A DNA stretch of 64,000 bases, from NCBI GenBank assembly GCA_907164885.2, contig OU015496.1, positions 1,198,511 through 1,262,510 of the forward strand. Direction: 5' to 3'. The position numbers and the translations under genes were made by a program. The DNA comes from Dolomedes plantarius. Lineage: Eukaryota > Arthropoda > Arachnida > Araneae > Dolomedidae. This document shows positions 11,256-21,330 of the stretch, in pieces. The notes under the pieces were generated by a model. The model saw only the letters and a list, made by a program, of their open reading frames with translations. It searched no databases and had not been told where the DNA came from. Each line of letters begins with the position of its first letter. Position 1 is the stretch's first letter.

Positions 11256-12705
11256 TCTCTTTTCACGGTGTCTCCAGACTCGAATGCGACCATCGTGGTG
11301 TTGCAGACAGAAGCGAGGCTCGTCAGTAAAGACAATTTCGTCTGGCGATTGACGAAGAACCGTTGGACAATGCGTGCAACGTGTGGTCGCGCATTATCCT
11401 GTTGAAATGTGGCTGTGGGCAAGCCCTGAAGGTAAGGAAGGACAACTGGCTCCAACACCTCGGAGATGTAGCACTGGCTGTTTAAAGTACCGGCAATGCG
11501 TACTAGAGGTGTGCGAGAGTGATATGCAATACCGCCCCATACCATAATACCCGGTGCAGGACCAGTGTGGCGGTGCATAACGCAGCTGTTCAGCATTCTC
11601 TTTTCACGGTGTCTCCAGACTCGAATGCGACCATCGTGGTGTTGCAGACAGAAGCGAGGCTCGTCAGTAAAGACAATTTCGTCTGGCGATTGACGAAGAA
11701 CCGTTGGACAATGCGTGCAACGTGTGGTCGCGCATTATCCTGTTGAAATGTGGCTGTGGGCAAGCCCTGAAGGTAAGGAAGGACAACTGGCTCCAACACC
11801 TCGGAGATGTAGCACTGGCTGTTTAAAGTACCGGCAATGCGTACTAGAGGTGTGCGAGAGTGATATGCAATACCGCCCCATACCATAATACCCGGTGCAG
11901 GACCAGTGTGGCGGTGCATAACGCAGCTGTTCAGCATTCTCTTTTCACGGTGTCTCCAGACTCGAATGCGACCATCGTGGTGTTGCAGACAGAAGCGAGG
12001 CTCGTCAGTAAAGACAATTTCGTCTGGCGATTGACGAAGAACCGTTGGACAATGCGTGCAACGTGTGGTCGCGCATTATCCTGTTGAAATGTGGCTGTGG
12101 GCAAGCCCTGAAGGTAAGGAAGGACAACTGGCTCCAACACCTCGGAGATGTAGCACTGGCTGTTTAAAGTACCGGCAATGCGTACTAGAGGTGTGCGAGA
12201 GTGATATGCAATACCGCCCCATACCATAATACCCGGTGCAGGACCAGTGTGGCGGTGCATAACGCAGCTGTTCAGCATTCTCTTTTCACGGTGTCTCCAG
12301 ACTCGAATGCGACCATCGTGGTGTTGCAGACAGAAGCGAGGCTCGTCAGTAAAGACAATTTCGTCTGGCGATTGACGAAGAACCGTTGGACAATGCGTGC
12401 AACGTGTGGTCGCGCATTATCCTGTTGAAATGTGGCTGTGGGCAAGCCCTGAAGGTAAGGAAGGACAACTGGCTCCAACACCTCGGAGATGTAGCACTGG
12501 CTGTTTAAAGTACCGGCAATGCGTACTAGAGGTGTGCGAGAGTGATATGCAATACCGCCCCATACCATAATACCCGGTGCAGGACCAGTGTGGCGGTGCA
12601 TAACGCAGCTGTTCAGCATCCTCTTTTCACGGTGTCTCCAGACTCGAATGCGACCATCGTGGTGTTGCAGACAGAAGCGTGGCTCGTCAGTAAAGACAAT
12701 TTCAT
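11001..12705. repeat. Five tandem copies of a 341-bp transposase segment
   Basis: Units start with CTGGCGATTGACG at 11001, 11342, 11683, 12024 and 12365. Each covers the DNA from just before the first catalytic Asp codon to just after the second. At each junction GACAATTTC is joined to CTGGCG with two bases (GT) between, or one if the T is taken as overlap, and the reading frame shifts. The fifth unit, next to the intact N-terminus, differs from the other four at two positions (CATCC versus CATTC near 12619; CGTGGC versus CGAGGC near 12680). The other four appear identical by eye. Confidence 0.95.
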
Positions 12706-13162
12706 TCCATTCTGCCGTCCACATCCTTCTGTTATCGCACCATTGGCGGCGGAGACGTCTGTGGTTCTGCGTCAAGGGTAAACAAAGCAATGGACGTCTT
12801 GCGGATAGACCACTCTGCTGTAAACGGCTTCGAATGATACGCGCAGACACTGGATGATGCGTTACAGACTGCATGTGCTGTGCTATGGTTCGTGATGTGA
12901 CTGAGCGATCCGTCACTGCCATGCGCACAATTTGCCTGTCATCACATGAAGTGGTGCGCTGAGGTGGATGCGATCGAACACGCCGGTCCGTCGTACCCTC
13001 CTGCATCCAACGATCACATATCCGCATTACAGTTGTTTGGTTTCGTCCAACACGACTACCGATTTCCCTGAAAAATAATCCACAATCTCGGTAGGCCACT
13101 ATCCTTCCTCTGTCGAACTCGGATACTTGATCAAAAGATGATCTCTGTTTTCGACGAGGCAC
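12272..13162 (-). pseudogene. Tc1 transposase, N-terminal two thirds (T1a)
   Basis: The frame starts at an ATG (MPRRKQRSSFDQV) and has a paired helix-turn-helix DNA-binding region at roughly residues 10-110, including the VGRNQTTVMRICDRW recognition helix. The DDE catalytic domain follows. The first Asp is in FTDEPRF (about residue 159) and the second in QQDNARPH (about residue 248). At about residue 266 (FVNRQ) the frame enters the first tandem junction, shifts phase and ends after about 30 unrelated residues. The Glu of the DD34E triad is therefore missing from this polypeptide. Tc1 transposases bind TIRs and move DNA by cut-and-paste into TA. This copy should not be active. Confidence 0.9.
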
Positions 13163-13395
13163 AATTGATCGTTTTTTTTAAAAACCACAAGAAAAACACA
13201 ATTGCCGAACTTGAAATCGTCGAAATCTCCAAGCCTTAAATAGCGCTTTGAAGTGGCGCCACAGGCGCGCTTGATGTGCGTCTGCGCTGAAATTCTAATC
13301 ATTTGCATATCTCACCTCCGCTAATGCATGTTGTAAATTTCATGTTATTTGCATGTTTCCTTCAGGTTGTTGTATTTACAGTGGCCAGCAGTGTA

Positions 13396-15200
13396 TATAC
13401 CGGGTGGCCATAATTAAACTGACAGTGCTCACAGTGTTCTGTAGCGCGATCTATTTGCGAGAATGACGCCACATTTTGTAGGAAGATTAAACAAGACGGG
13501 GGACGAAGGATTCCTCGAAAAAATAAATTAGTTCCAAAAGTCACCGTTAGGGGAATATTTGGCGCTGTGTAATAGAAAATAGAGTGTTAACAAATGCAAA
13601 TCAATACGGAAATTACCTTTTATTTTGCATTCAAATGAGGTTCAATGTGGCTGCCGTTGTTGTGGACCACATATTGCATTCTGTGCACAGTATGCACAAC
13701 AGCAGAAAGTAACATGTCTGCAGGAATCTCCCGTACAGTCCGTGATATGTTATCCTTCAACGTAGCCAGGTCCTGGACCACTCCTTGATAGACCTTGAAC
13801 TTAAGGTAACCCCATAGCCAGAAGTCGCATGGGGTAAGATCAGGCGACCGAGGTGGCCATGCAGTTGGAAAGTAGCGGCTAATGACTCTTTCTGTTGTGA
13901 ATTTCTGTCGTAGCAGCTGTTGCACCCGTACAGCAACGTGTGGAGGGGCTCCATCTTGCATGAAAATGATTTCCCCCAGGCATTGTCTTTGATGAAGTGC
14001 CGGAATGACAAAGTTGTTCAACATGTGGCGATATTTTTCTCCGGTAACAGAACAGGTTTCCGGTCCTGTCGGGGTAATGTTCTCATAGAAGAATGGACCT
14101 ACGATAAATTCCGCTGTGAACCCACACCAAACAGTTACCTTTGGTGAATGTAAGGGAATTTCTGTGACTGCATGTGGTGATTTGTCCTCCCAAATTCGGC
14201 AGTTCTGGGTATTCACAGTTCCATGCAGGTAAAAGTGGGCCTCGTCTCCCCATAAGATTTTCCACGGCCAAGCATCATCCACCTCCATTCTAGCAAGAAA
14301 GGTGAGAGCAAAAGTCAATCGCTTATCATGGTCGGGGTACAGTAACTCCTGTACACGGCTGATCTTGTACGGATAGAAGTTGATAATCTTTCATAAGATT
14401 TTCCATACCGTACTGTAAGGCATATCCATATTCCGAGCTAATCCACGAGCGCTAGAGGTGGCAGCAATATTGTCTGGTCCTCTGTCGACAATCGCCGTGG
14501 CAACTGCTTCGATTGTATCCTGTGGTACAGGTTTTCGTCCTCTGCCTGACTGAACCTTCAGAGAACCTGTTTTCTCAAACGTCTCAACCATTGCTTTTAG
14601 CCCATTAACTGACACAGGACTGTTACCTTTACGCATTTTTTTGTGCGTTCTAAAAGCACGAAGAGCGGCTGACGCGTTGCACTGGTTGAGGTAAAAGAAT
14701 TTGACCAGTAACGCACGCTCGACTAAAGAAGGAGACGTTGCACATAAACTTTCAATCCGATTGATTTGAAACGTAACACATTGCCTTTTAAAACCCAAGC
14801 AGCTGGCACTGTGCCAATGGATTTAACGTGAAATTTGAATAAAGAACTTCTTCTGGTCAGCGTACGTGATATTGCAGATCACGAGACTTTATCGGTGTTT
14901 ATGTAGATTTTACGCTTTTTTAAAAGTGTTGCCATATTGCACTTGAAATAAATAAGAAAATGTGCATAATAAAAGGCAATTTTATTCCGTATTGATTTGC
15001 ATTTGTTAACACTCTATTTTCTATTACACAGCGCCAAGTATTCCCCTGGCGGTGACTTTTGGAACTAATTTATTTTTTCGAGGAATCCTTCGTCCCCCGT
15101 CTTGTTTAATCTTCCTACAAAATGTGGCGTCATTCTCGCAAATAGATCGCGCTACAGAACACTGTGAGCACTGTCAGTTTAACTATGGCCACCCGGTATA
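13396..15200 (-). mobile_element. Mariner-like element T2 with ~220-bp TIRs
   Basis: The ends are ATACCGGGTGGCCAT on both sides, within a TATATA context that hides the exact TA duplication by one step. The inverted repeats run about 13396-13618 and 14980-15200 and are nearly identical, differing by a few bases. The transposase lies on the minus strand between them. The left end touches the TA of T1a, so the two elements are back to back. Confidence 0.9.
13620..14798 (-). pseudogene. Mariner-like transposase (DUF4817-like N-terminus), one nonsense codon
   Basis: Read on the minus strand, 14798-14394 encodes a DUF4817-like helix-turn-helix block (SLVERALLVKFFYLNQ, then GSLKVQSGRGRKP) ending STVWKIL. 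TGA at 14391-14393 interrupts the frame where relatives usually have Arg. The same frame then continues without shift through KIINFYPYKI to the catalytic domain. The Asp residues are in LWGDEAHF, FMQDGAPPH and LTPCDFWLWG. I count 42 residues between the last two, closest to the rosa-like DD41D group rather than classical DD34D mariner. No in-frame ATG precedes the N-terminal block, so the true start is lost or upstream. Apart from one stop the gene looks intact, suggesting recent death. Confidence 0.85.
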
Positions 15201-15995
15201 TAGCATTCATGCAAGGGATATTAATCCCGTATAGAACTTTGCAAGGAAATACAGTTTGTAAATACTTTAAAGTCAACCAGCAATGCTGCCACGTAAACTT
15301 TGGGCCTAACAAGAACTCGCGTAAGGTTAGCACCTCGAGCTGCTGATCGCAAAACTCCTTTCACTTCCTTTCATCTTCTCTCACTCCCTCAACACTTCGT
15401 CTCTTTAATCTAGCTGCTTGGAACTTATACCAACCGCGTATGCCTTGAAATTAGCATATCTCAAGCGGCTTCTTTAATTTATTCACTTAAAATTTCGATT
15501 CTTGTGAATCGAATCTTATGTAAACCTTATAACTGTTTGTAACGAAATGTCCATCCTGAATCTCTTTATAAGTGGAGAATATTTAACTAGCATTATCAGT
15601 ATAAGACTTATGTACTGATTTACTCTTTATTTAATTTCCGCACGTTCCCACGGACAGACACATAGACTTGTGTTTTCCGTGGGAACACAAGTCTAATAAA
15701 TACATTCGTTATACTCCAATGAAATATTTTAAAACGCAATACACATTTTAAATGAGGGCTATAAATATTAAATGTTTCTGCTTCGACATTTGAATATTTC
15801 CTATTGTGAGCCTTTTCAAGCGACTGAACTGAAACTTAATTACTATTTCCATCATCAGTAATCTCAAGCATAAAAATTCGCTACAAACTTTCATTAGCGC
15901 TTTCATTTTTGAGCTTTCATTAGCGGAAATTCAATAATCATTGGAACCAATGCTAATGAGTTCAGAAAAAAAACAATAAGAGATCAATTAAACAA
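15201..15995. other. Unassigned DNA with a hairpin and duplicated block Y
   Basis: No gene seen. A hairpin at 15664-15694 has an 11-bp perfect stem (AGACTTGTGTT/AACACAAGTCT) and a 9-nt loop. Immediately after it, 15705-15930 repeats block Y of 9490-9720. Confidence 0.55.
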
Positions 15996-16304
15996 TCCGA
16001 CCACAGTACGAAGAACTACGGTTGGCATAGTGCCAAGACGATTCTATTCACGCTTTAGGTAAGGCTGCTTAGGAAGGAGGGGGAAAAGTCTTGTATTCTC
16101 TCGACATTCTTTAGAATCAGTTACTAACTGCGCTTGCTTGCTTTTTCCTCGTCTGTTATTTTGATTATTATATTAAAATTAATGCATCCTTTACCCAACA
16201 CCACTGCTCGGAATAAGCCGTTCCGTAGTGATTGTAAACGTATAATACACAATGTAATTAAATTGTGTGATAAAGAAGCACTAGAAGGAAATGTTATTGT
16301 TCCA
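15996..16304 (+). mobile_element. P-family element, copy P1 (3' truncated)
   Basis: Begins TCCGACCACAGTACGAAG, as in the other P copies but lacking the first bases of the TIR. It keeps the roughly 190-bp leader and the start of the coding region (ATG at 16182, MHPLPNTTARNKPF), then stops matching near 16304. The frame continues into unrelated sequence to 16484. It is a truncated non-autonomous copy. Confidence 0.8.
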
Positions 16305-16484
16305 TTAATCATTCTACCTAAATCGTCGAACCTCCTCCAAACACTATTGTTGTCATGCATTGTAAGTGGGGGGTTGAAAAATATATTTCGGTGGTCAGCT
16401 AAACATTCCGTTGAACACTTCCTAAAAGCAGTTGGATTACAACTCTTTAAATTGATGTTTCGAGGTTCAAATGTTAAAGGTTGA
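16182..16484 (+). pseudogene. Truncated transposase N-terminus (P1)
   Basis: The first roughly 41 codons match the P-family protein (RNKPFRSDCKRI, then KEALEGNVIVP). After 16304 the reading frame is fused to unrelated DNA and lacks the helix-turn-helix that follows in P2 and P3. I see nothing to indicate that the fused tail is functional. Confidence 0.6.
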
Positions 16485-16614
16485 ATTTTTCATATCACAT
16501 ATTATACAATACATGTTTCTGAATTCTGCTTTTTTATACACAGTCGAGTTACATTATTGTGTCCACCAGCTCATTTCCTGTATAACGGCCGTGTGGACTT
16601 CGTATAATTTGATA

Positions 16615-16815
16615 ATTATTTCTGGGCAGGAAGCAGTAGGCGTAAATATCTGGTATTATATTATTTACATCTGTGATGTGTTCAAAGAGTCGGTGGTTGG
16701 TTAAAAAAAGTTTTAAAAATCAATTAATTTTGTTTCATGATTTATAATATTCTAGAAAGAGAATGTAATTTCATCTGTATAATATTCAAAAAATCCTTTT
16801 TCTGGTAAAAATAAC
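16615..16815 (+). repeat. Block X, second copy (first at 9161-9362)
   Basis: Shares long runs with 9161-9362, for example GGTATTATATTATTTA, GTGTTCAAAGAGT and ATCCTTTTTCTGGTAAAA, with scattered substitutions and small indels. It lies downstream of block Y here but upstream of Y in the first locus. Confidence 0.85.
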
Positions 16816-16933
16816 AGTGTAGTCTATGACTTACAGACATACCCTACAAAAATTTCAACTGCTTCTTTGTTTCGGCTATGATTTTTTTTCGCTTATCACA
16901 TGCGCACTTTAGTTGATTTTGGATATATAGTAA

Positions 16934-17600
16934 GGCCGTCTGCACACGGAGCAACTCAAAAGAAACTGATAACCGACTCCAATCACAAACCAGTCCGTGA
17001 TGAGTCGTAACCTATGTAATTGAAATGGAGCCACGCACACGGCGCAACCGGTTACAAACCCTGTCAGCAACGCGTTTGCAATCAGTCGCAGGCAACTCAA
17101 CGTGTCGTGTCGCCAGCAACTTCGGTCGCCAGTTTCTCTTGCGGTGTGCGTGTTATTACACAATCTATAGCACAGCCGCTCTTTTGGCAAGCTGCCAAAT
17201 GACGTACACGAGTCACGTGACTTCTGCCTAGCGATGAAATGAAATTCTAACGTTTTTTGTTGCATGGAATATGTGCGCCCATATATACAGTCCATTTTTA
17301 AAAAGATTGATAAAAGACAATCTATTGTGACGATTTTTTAAAATAAATTAATTTCTGATAATAATTTAACTAAAAATAATGCCCGGAATAATGATGTTCT
17401 TCCTTCCATGACAGGTCGCAAACTATTGATTTGAATCACTTTTGAGTCGGCCCGTGTGGCATCACTAACGAGTTTGCAACCGATAAGCAATTTCAGTCGC
17501 TAACCAGTTCAGCTTCCTTTGAGTCGCTCCGTGTGCCGACGGCCTTTGTGACTGGAGTCAGTTATCAGTTTCTTTTGATTTGCTCCGTGTGCAGATGGCC
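16934..17600. mobile_element. PIF/Harbinger-like MITE with a doubled right end
   Basis: The left end is GGCCGTCTGCACACGGAGC preceded by TAA. The right end is its imperfect inverse (GTGTGCAGATGGCC) followed by CAA, so a three-base TAA duplication with one change is plausible. The terminal inverted repeats extend about 45 bp. A second right-type end (GTGTGCCGACGGCC) lies inside at about 17531-17544, so the element has one left and two right termini. The interior has no transposase frame. Confidence 0.65.
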
Positions 17601-18494
17601 CAAGAAATCCAATTTAGGTTCCGTTGTGTAAATCGAAGCCGTTTTCACCTCTGGAACTTCGACAGCACGAGTGCCGTGGCGATCCGTCTGCCACGGAGCC
17701 ACATACGCAAAACGATTCGCTGTACTGTCTTTTAAGACACAAGTCTGGTAGTCTCCTGGTTCATTTGGACGGTGGGTTGCTCAAGTGTAGGATGTCGATT
17801 GGCCCTTACACACCTTCACATCTGACGTTCGCCTCTCATGCACATCAATGGCAAGTGTGGCTCCACAGTGTCCCCGTCGTTTTTTCACAATAGAGCCGTT
17901 AGTCTAATCACGGTAAAATTTAAACCACAGCAGCACACGAATATTTCACAAACTTCGCAGTTTCAAAAATTATGTGGAGATAATCACCGTGGATATAATC
18001 ACCGATGTTCATCCCCTTTTCAACGTCTGATAAGGCCATGTATTTTACCCATGAGAGCGACGATTGGCATGTTTGCATAGTGCGTACATCTCATCTTACA
18101 TACCTTCCAAGCCATCTTGTGACACTTGCCTAATTTTACTGTCTACACACTGTTGAAGTCAAAAGTAGGGGGTTGTCATAATAATATTACTCTCCTGTGT
18201 ATATGAAGGTAGACGTTTAAATAAAGATTGCATGGTTCTTAAAATTTTGTTTTTCCTTTTGTCAATATTTTACTGGGTATTAAATTAATGATATCCGTCG
18301 CGACAAAATTGAAACCGTTTTTAAAATTGTGATGTAGCCCAAAAAGAGGTATCTGAAGTCGGACAGTTAAATTTCATAGAAAACCGAAAGGAACCGCGTT
18401 TACGGCTATGCTACCGATTTTAAGTTTTAAAATCAGCTGATTCTAATAACATTTGGCAACATGTATACAAATGACTAAATTTCAACCATATGTA
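17601..18494. other. Unassigned sequence, less AT-rich than its surroundings
   Basis: An 89-codon plus-strand frame (17624-17893) has no similarity I recognise and no supporting signals. About 17630-18130 is noticeably less AT-rich than its surroundings, so it may be part of an unrecognised repeat. I make no functional call. Confidence 0.35.
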
Positions 18495-19255
18495 CAGTCC
18501 GACCACAGTACGAAGAACTACGGTTGGCATAGTGCCAAGACGATTCTATTCACGCTTTAGGTAAGGCTGCTTAGGAAGGAGGGGGAAAAGTCTTGTATTC
18601 TCTCGACATTCTTTAGAATCAGTTACTAACTGCGCTTGCTTGCTTTTTCCTCGTCTGTTATTTTGATTATTATATTAAAATTAATGCATCCTTTACCCAA
18701 TACGACTGCTCGGAATAAGCCGTTCCGTAGTGATTGTAAACGTATAATACACAATGTAATTAAATTGTGTGATAAAGAAGCACTAGAAGGAAATGTTATT
18801 GTTCCAGTTTCGCAATCCCCAAAGAGAGATAGTAAAATGACCGGGATATCAATGTCCAGTGTAAAAAGAATACGTAGAGAAGCAAAGGGTGAAGAAACTC
18901 CAAAATTTGAATCTCCGAGGAAACGTCAGAAAAAAAGAACCACCGAAAACGTAGCTTTAGATGATTTTGATTGTGATGTAATCAGAAAATATCCACTCCT
19001 ATAAAACTCCTATTTTTTAAATAGATTTGCTTCTTTATTTTTATTATTTTGAAATTATTATTCATATATTCGATCAAAAATGAAGTTTTAAAAAATAACT
19101 TTAAAATTGTGGACAAAAAGCAGTCTGAAATGCATTCCGTATTTCATAAACAAACACATCCGAAAATATGACGTTTTCCCCTATTTTCTAAGTAGACTAG
19201 CTTTTCTCGCGCATGCGTAACAGCTTCCAGGGACCTTGCTTCCGTGGTCAGTCAG
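18495..19255 (+). mobile_element. P-family element, copy P2 (full length, 761 bp)
   Basis: The left end is CAGTCCGACCACAG with TA before it at 18493-18494. The right end is the degraded inverse (CCGTGGTCAGTCAG) followed by TA at 19256-19257. The TIR resembles CTGTCCGACCAC of copies P3 and P4. TA duplication and an HTH-type transposase N-terminus place it with Tc1/mariner-like elements. The catalytic domain is absent, so it must be mobilised in trans. A GCGCATGCGT motif sits about 45 bp inside the right end, also in P3. Confidence 0.82.
18684..19004 (+). CDS. Transposase N-terminal DNA-binding fragment (P2)
   Basis: A 106-codon frame starts at ATG (MHPLPNTTARNKPF). Residues from about 33 (KEALEGNVIVP) through GISMSSVKRIRREAKG resemble the helix-turn-helix of Tc1/mariner-family transposases. 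A basic stretch follows (PRKRQKKRT), a possible nuclear localisation signal, then DDFDCDVIR, which in full transposases leads into the linker before the DDE domain. The frame ends at a natural stop before any catalytic residue. It could encode a DNA-binding peptide able to compete at TIRs, but that is inference. Compared with P3, residues around SQSPKRDSK look altered in the first helix. Confidence 0.55.
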   Translation: MHPLPNTTARNKPFRSDCKRIIHNVIKLCDKEALEGNVIVPVSQSPKRDSKMTGISMSSVKRIRREAKGEETPKFESPRKRQKKRTTENVALDDFDCDVIRKYPLL

Positions 19256-19430
19256 TAGTAGCCTCTAAATTTGAATTCAATCAGATCTACTAACTGTGCA
19301 GTAGTCACTCTGTGAAGTAGATTGTAAAATGCAACTGCCACAGTTATACCTTTACGGTTTTGGTGTTGACTTTTCCGTAAATTTATGATTAAGTGATGGA
19401 CTGGCGATATTTTCCCGTGCATTGCGTATA

Positions 19431-20677
19431 CAGTAAGTCCTCGACTTACGCGGTTAATTCGTTCCAGAACATTCCACTTATGTCGAAATCGGGTAAGCTG
19501 AAATTTACCAGGTAATGCGGAGCGCATGTCCCACTGATTGAGCGCGAGTGGCCGCCGTCTGTTTGACCAACCGCTGGATTCAATATCTTCTTTTCAACTA
19601 TCATCGTATGGAAGATGATGAGTAGATGGAAGATGATCAGTAGCATTAATGACAAAATATCGAAATAGAAAAGTTTTTAAATCATTTTCAGTGAAGTGCT
19701 TTTTATTTAAATACGAAAATTATACACACATATAGTATACTAGCTGAAAACCCGCGCTTCGCTACGGAGTACATTAAAATTAAATACAACGGTCAACGTA
19801 TGCAATTTATGCCAAAAAATAAATATATATATACTTATAATAAATGCGACGATCAATGTATACAACTGATGTAAAATATATATCTATCTATATTTATAAA
19901 AAAATCGTAAGGGATATGCATTTTTTTTTGGATAATATCCAATCGTCTGCTGCATTAGAAAGAGAAAAAATATTTTTTTTGTCTATTTAGTTGTTACGCA
20001 CGTGACGATAAATTTATTGAAAGTACCAGAAAAAGAAATCACGTGATCAGCATTTAATAAATTAAATTCTAAAAATTAATCTTTAAAAATTCAACAAAAA
20101 TCAGGAAATGGAGGTAAAAATTCGAAAAAAAATTTCATTTTGAAGGAATTTTTATGATCTTTCTCGTGATATAAATTTTATAACCCTCAATGTATTATTT
20201 TAAATGCAAAAGTAAAAAAAGTTTAAAAAACAGCTTAAAAATTTAATTTAAAAAAATCTAAGAAGAATTTTTGAAAAATCTTTCTTAGTGCACCCCTACA
20301 CTATTAGAAGAATCGCCATGCAAAATTTCAGCCCTTTAGGTCCAGCGGTTTGGTCTGTGTGTTGTATGTCAGTCAGTCAGTCAGTCAGTCAGTGAATGAA
20401 TGAGTCAGTTACGGAACTGTTTTATATATATAGATTATACAGTACTCGAATATATTATAAAATACTAATATTATACAAACATAATTATGTAATTTAAAAT
20501 AATCTGATAATATGCAGACGTTCATGGGGCATTGAAGTATTTGTTCAATGATTTTTGTACACTCGAAGTATTCTTTTTTCTCATCGTAAACCAACTGATA
20601 TCATGCTAAAGCAGTCTGCTAAAAACTGAAAATGACATCCGTATATCTACGAATCCGCGTAACTAGAGAACTTACTG
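19431..20677. mobile_element. Pogo/Tigger-like MITE, split by Helitron H3
   Basis: The left end CAGTAAGTCCTCGACTTACG (after TA at 19429-19430) pairs with the right end CCGCGTAACTAGAGAACTTACTG (TA at 20678-20679), with a few mismatches. Ends of the CAGTAxxTCCTCG type are typical of pogo/Tigger elements. Without the 695-bp Helitron inside, the element is about 550 bp and has no transposase frame. Confidence 0.75.
19740..20434 (-). mobile_element. Non-autonomous Helitron, family A, copy H3
   Basis: The minus-strand 5' end TCTATATATATAAAAC is preceded by A, and the 3' end CAGCTAG is followed by T. At 695 bp this is the most compact uninterrupted copy and a good reference for the family. A GTCA/AGTC tetranucleotide tract lies near its 5' end. 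It is inserted in the pogo-like MITE. Confidence 0.88.
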
Positions 20678-20702
20678 TACTTCAATTCTGTGTTCATCAA
20701 TA

Positions 20703-21330
20703 GGGTGTCCCAAAAATTGACCGACGATTTGAAAAATCAATTAAAGAAAAACGGAAGGTGATAAAAATGTAAGGTTTGCTGCATTCTGCTTAGGTAACCA
20801 GGGAATTTATTCTCACCAATTTTCAAAATTAGTTACAAAGTTCGTCAACAGATGGCGCTGCTGACTGGAAAAAACTATAAAACAATGTTTTCAATGCAAG
20901 AAGCGCACGCAAAATGGCATGAATTGGCATCCCTAATCGCCAGCTTTGACGCCATTCGATTTTTTTCTTTGGGGGGTACTTCAAAGACCAGGTGTACCGT
21001 CACAATCCACAAACTGTAGATGAACTGGAACAATACATCTCTGCTGTTTGTCAGAACATTCAAATTGAAATGATTGCACGGGCGTCTGCGAATTTTGACT
21101 TCAGACTGCGCCACGTTGTTGTTGCAAACGGTGGTTATTTTGAAAACATTGTTTTATAGATTTTTCCCGGCCAGCAGCGCCATCTGTTGACGAACTTTGA
21201 AACTAATTTTGAAAATTGGTGAGAATAAATTCCGTGGTTTCCTAAGCAGAATGCAGCAAACCGTACATTTCTATCACCTTCCGATTTTCTTTAATTGATT
21301 TTTCAACTCGTAGGTCATTTTTGGGACACT
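20703..21330 (+). mobile_element. Internally deleted mariner-like element, ~185-bp TIRs
   Basis: Begins GGGTGTCCCAAAAATTGACC after TA (20701-20702) and ends with the inverse (GGTCATTTTTGGGACACT). On the right the TA is changed to CA. The arms run about 20703-20890 and 21143-21330 and contain a CAGATGGCGCTGCTG segment in inverted copies. Only the 3' end of the transposase remains between them. Confidence 0.85.
20930..21160 (+). pseudogene. Mariner-like transposase C-terminus, frameshifted
   Basis: TPFDFFLWG carries the third catalytic Asp. One extra G in the GGGGGG run near 20972-20977 then shifts the frame. In the next frame KDQVYRHNPQTVDELEQY and the C-terminal RHVVVANGGYFENIVL continue to a TAG stop that lies within the right inverted repeat. 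The first two catalytic Asp residues and the DNA-binding domain are deleted. Confidence 0.8.

Larger units (their letters stand above)
10622..13393 (-). mobile_element. Tc1-like element T1a, enlarged by internal tandem copies
   Basis: The ends are CACTGCTGGCCAC (10622) and its inverse GTGGCCAGCAGTG (13393), flanked by TA at 10620-10621 and 13394-13395. The second copy of the family (25309-26718) is 1410 bp. This one is 2772 bp, and four extra 341-bp units account for almost all of the difference. The transposase is on the minus strand and broken by the internal array. Its right TA borders the next element directly. Confidence 0.92.

Noticed and set aside
11178..12781. Repeated 75-codon plus-strand frames
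   Set aside because: They are antisense shadows of the Tc1 transposase in the 341-bp tandem units.
13362..15234. Two identical 60-residue frames on opposite strands
   Set aside because: They are readings of the long TIRs of element T2, not genes.
17624..17893. 89-codon frame as a host gene
   Set aside because: No similarity recognised, no splice or promoter context, and it follows directly on a MITE.
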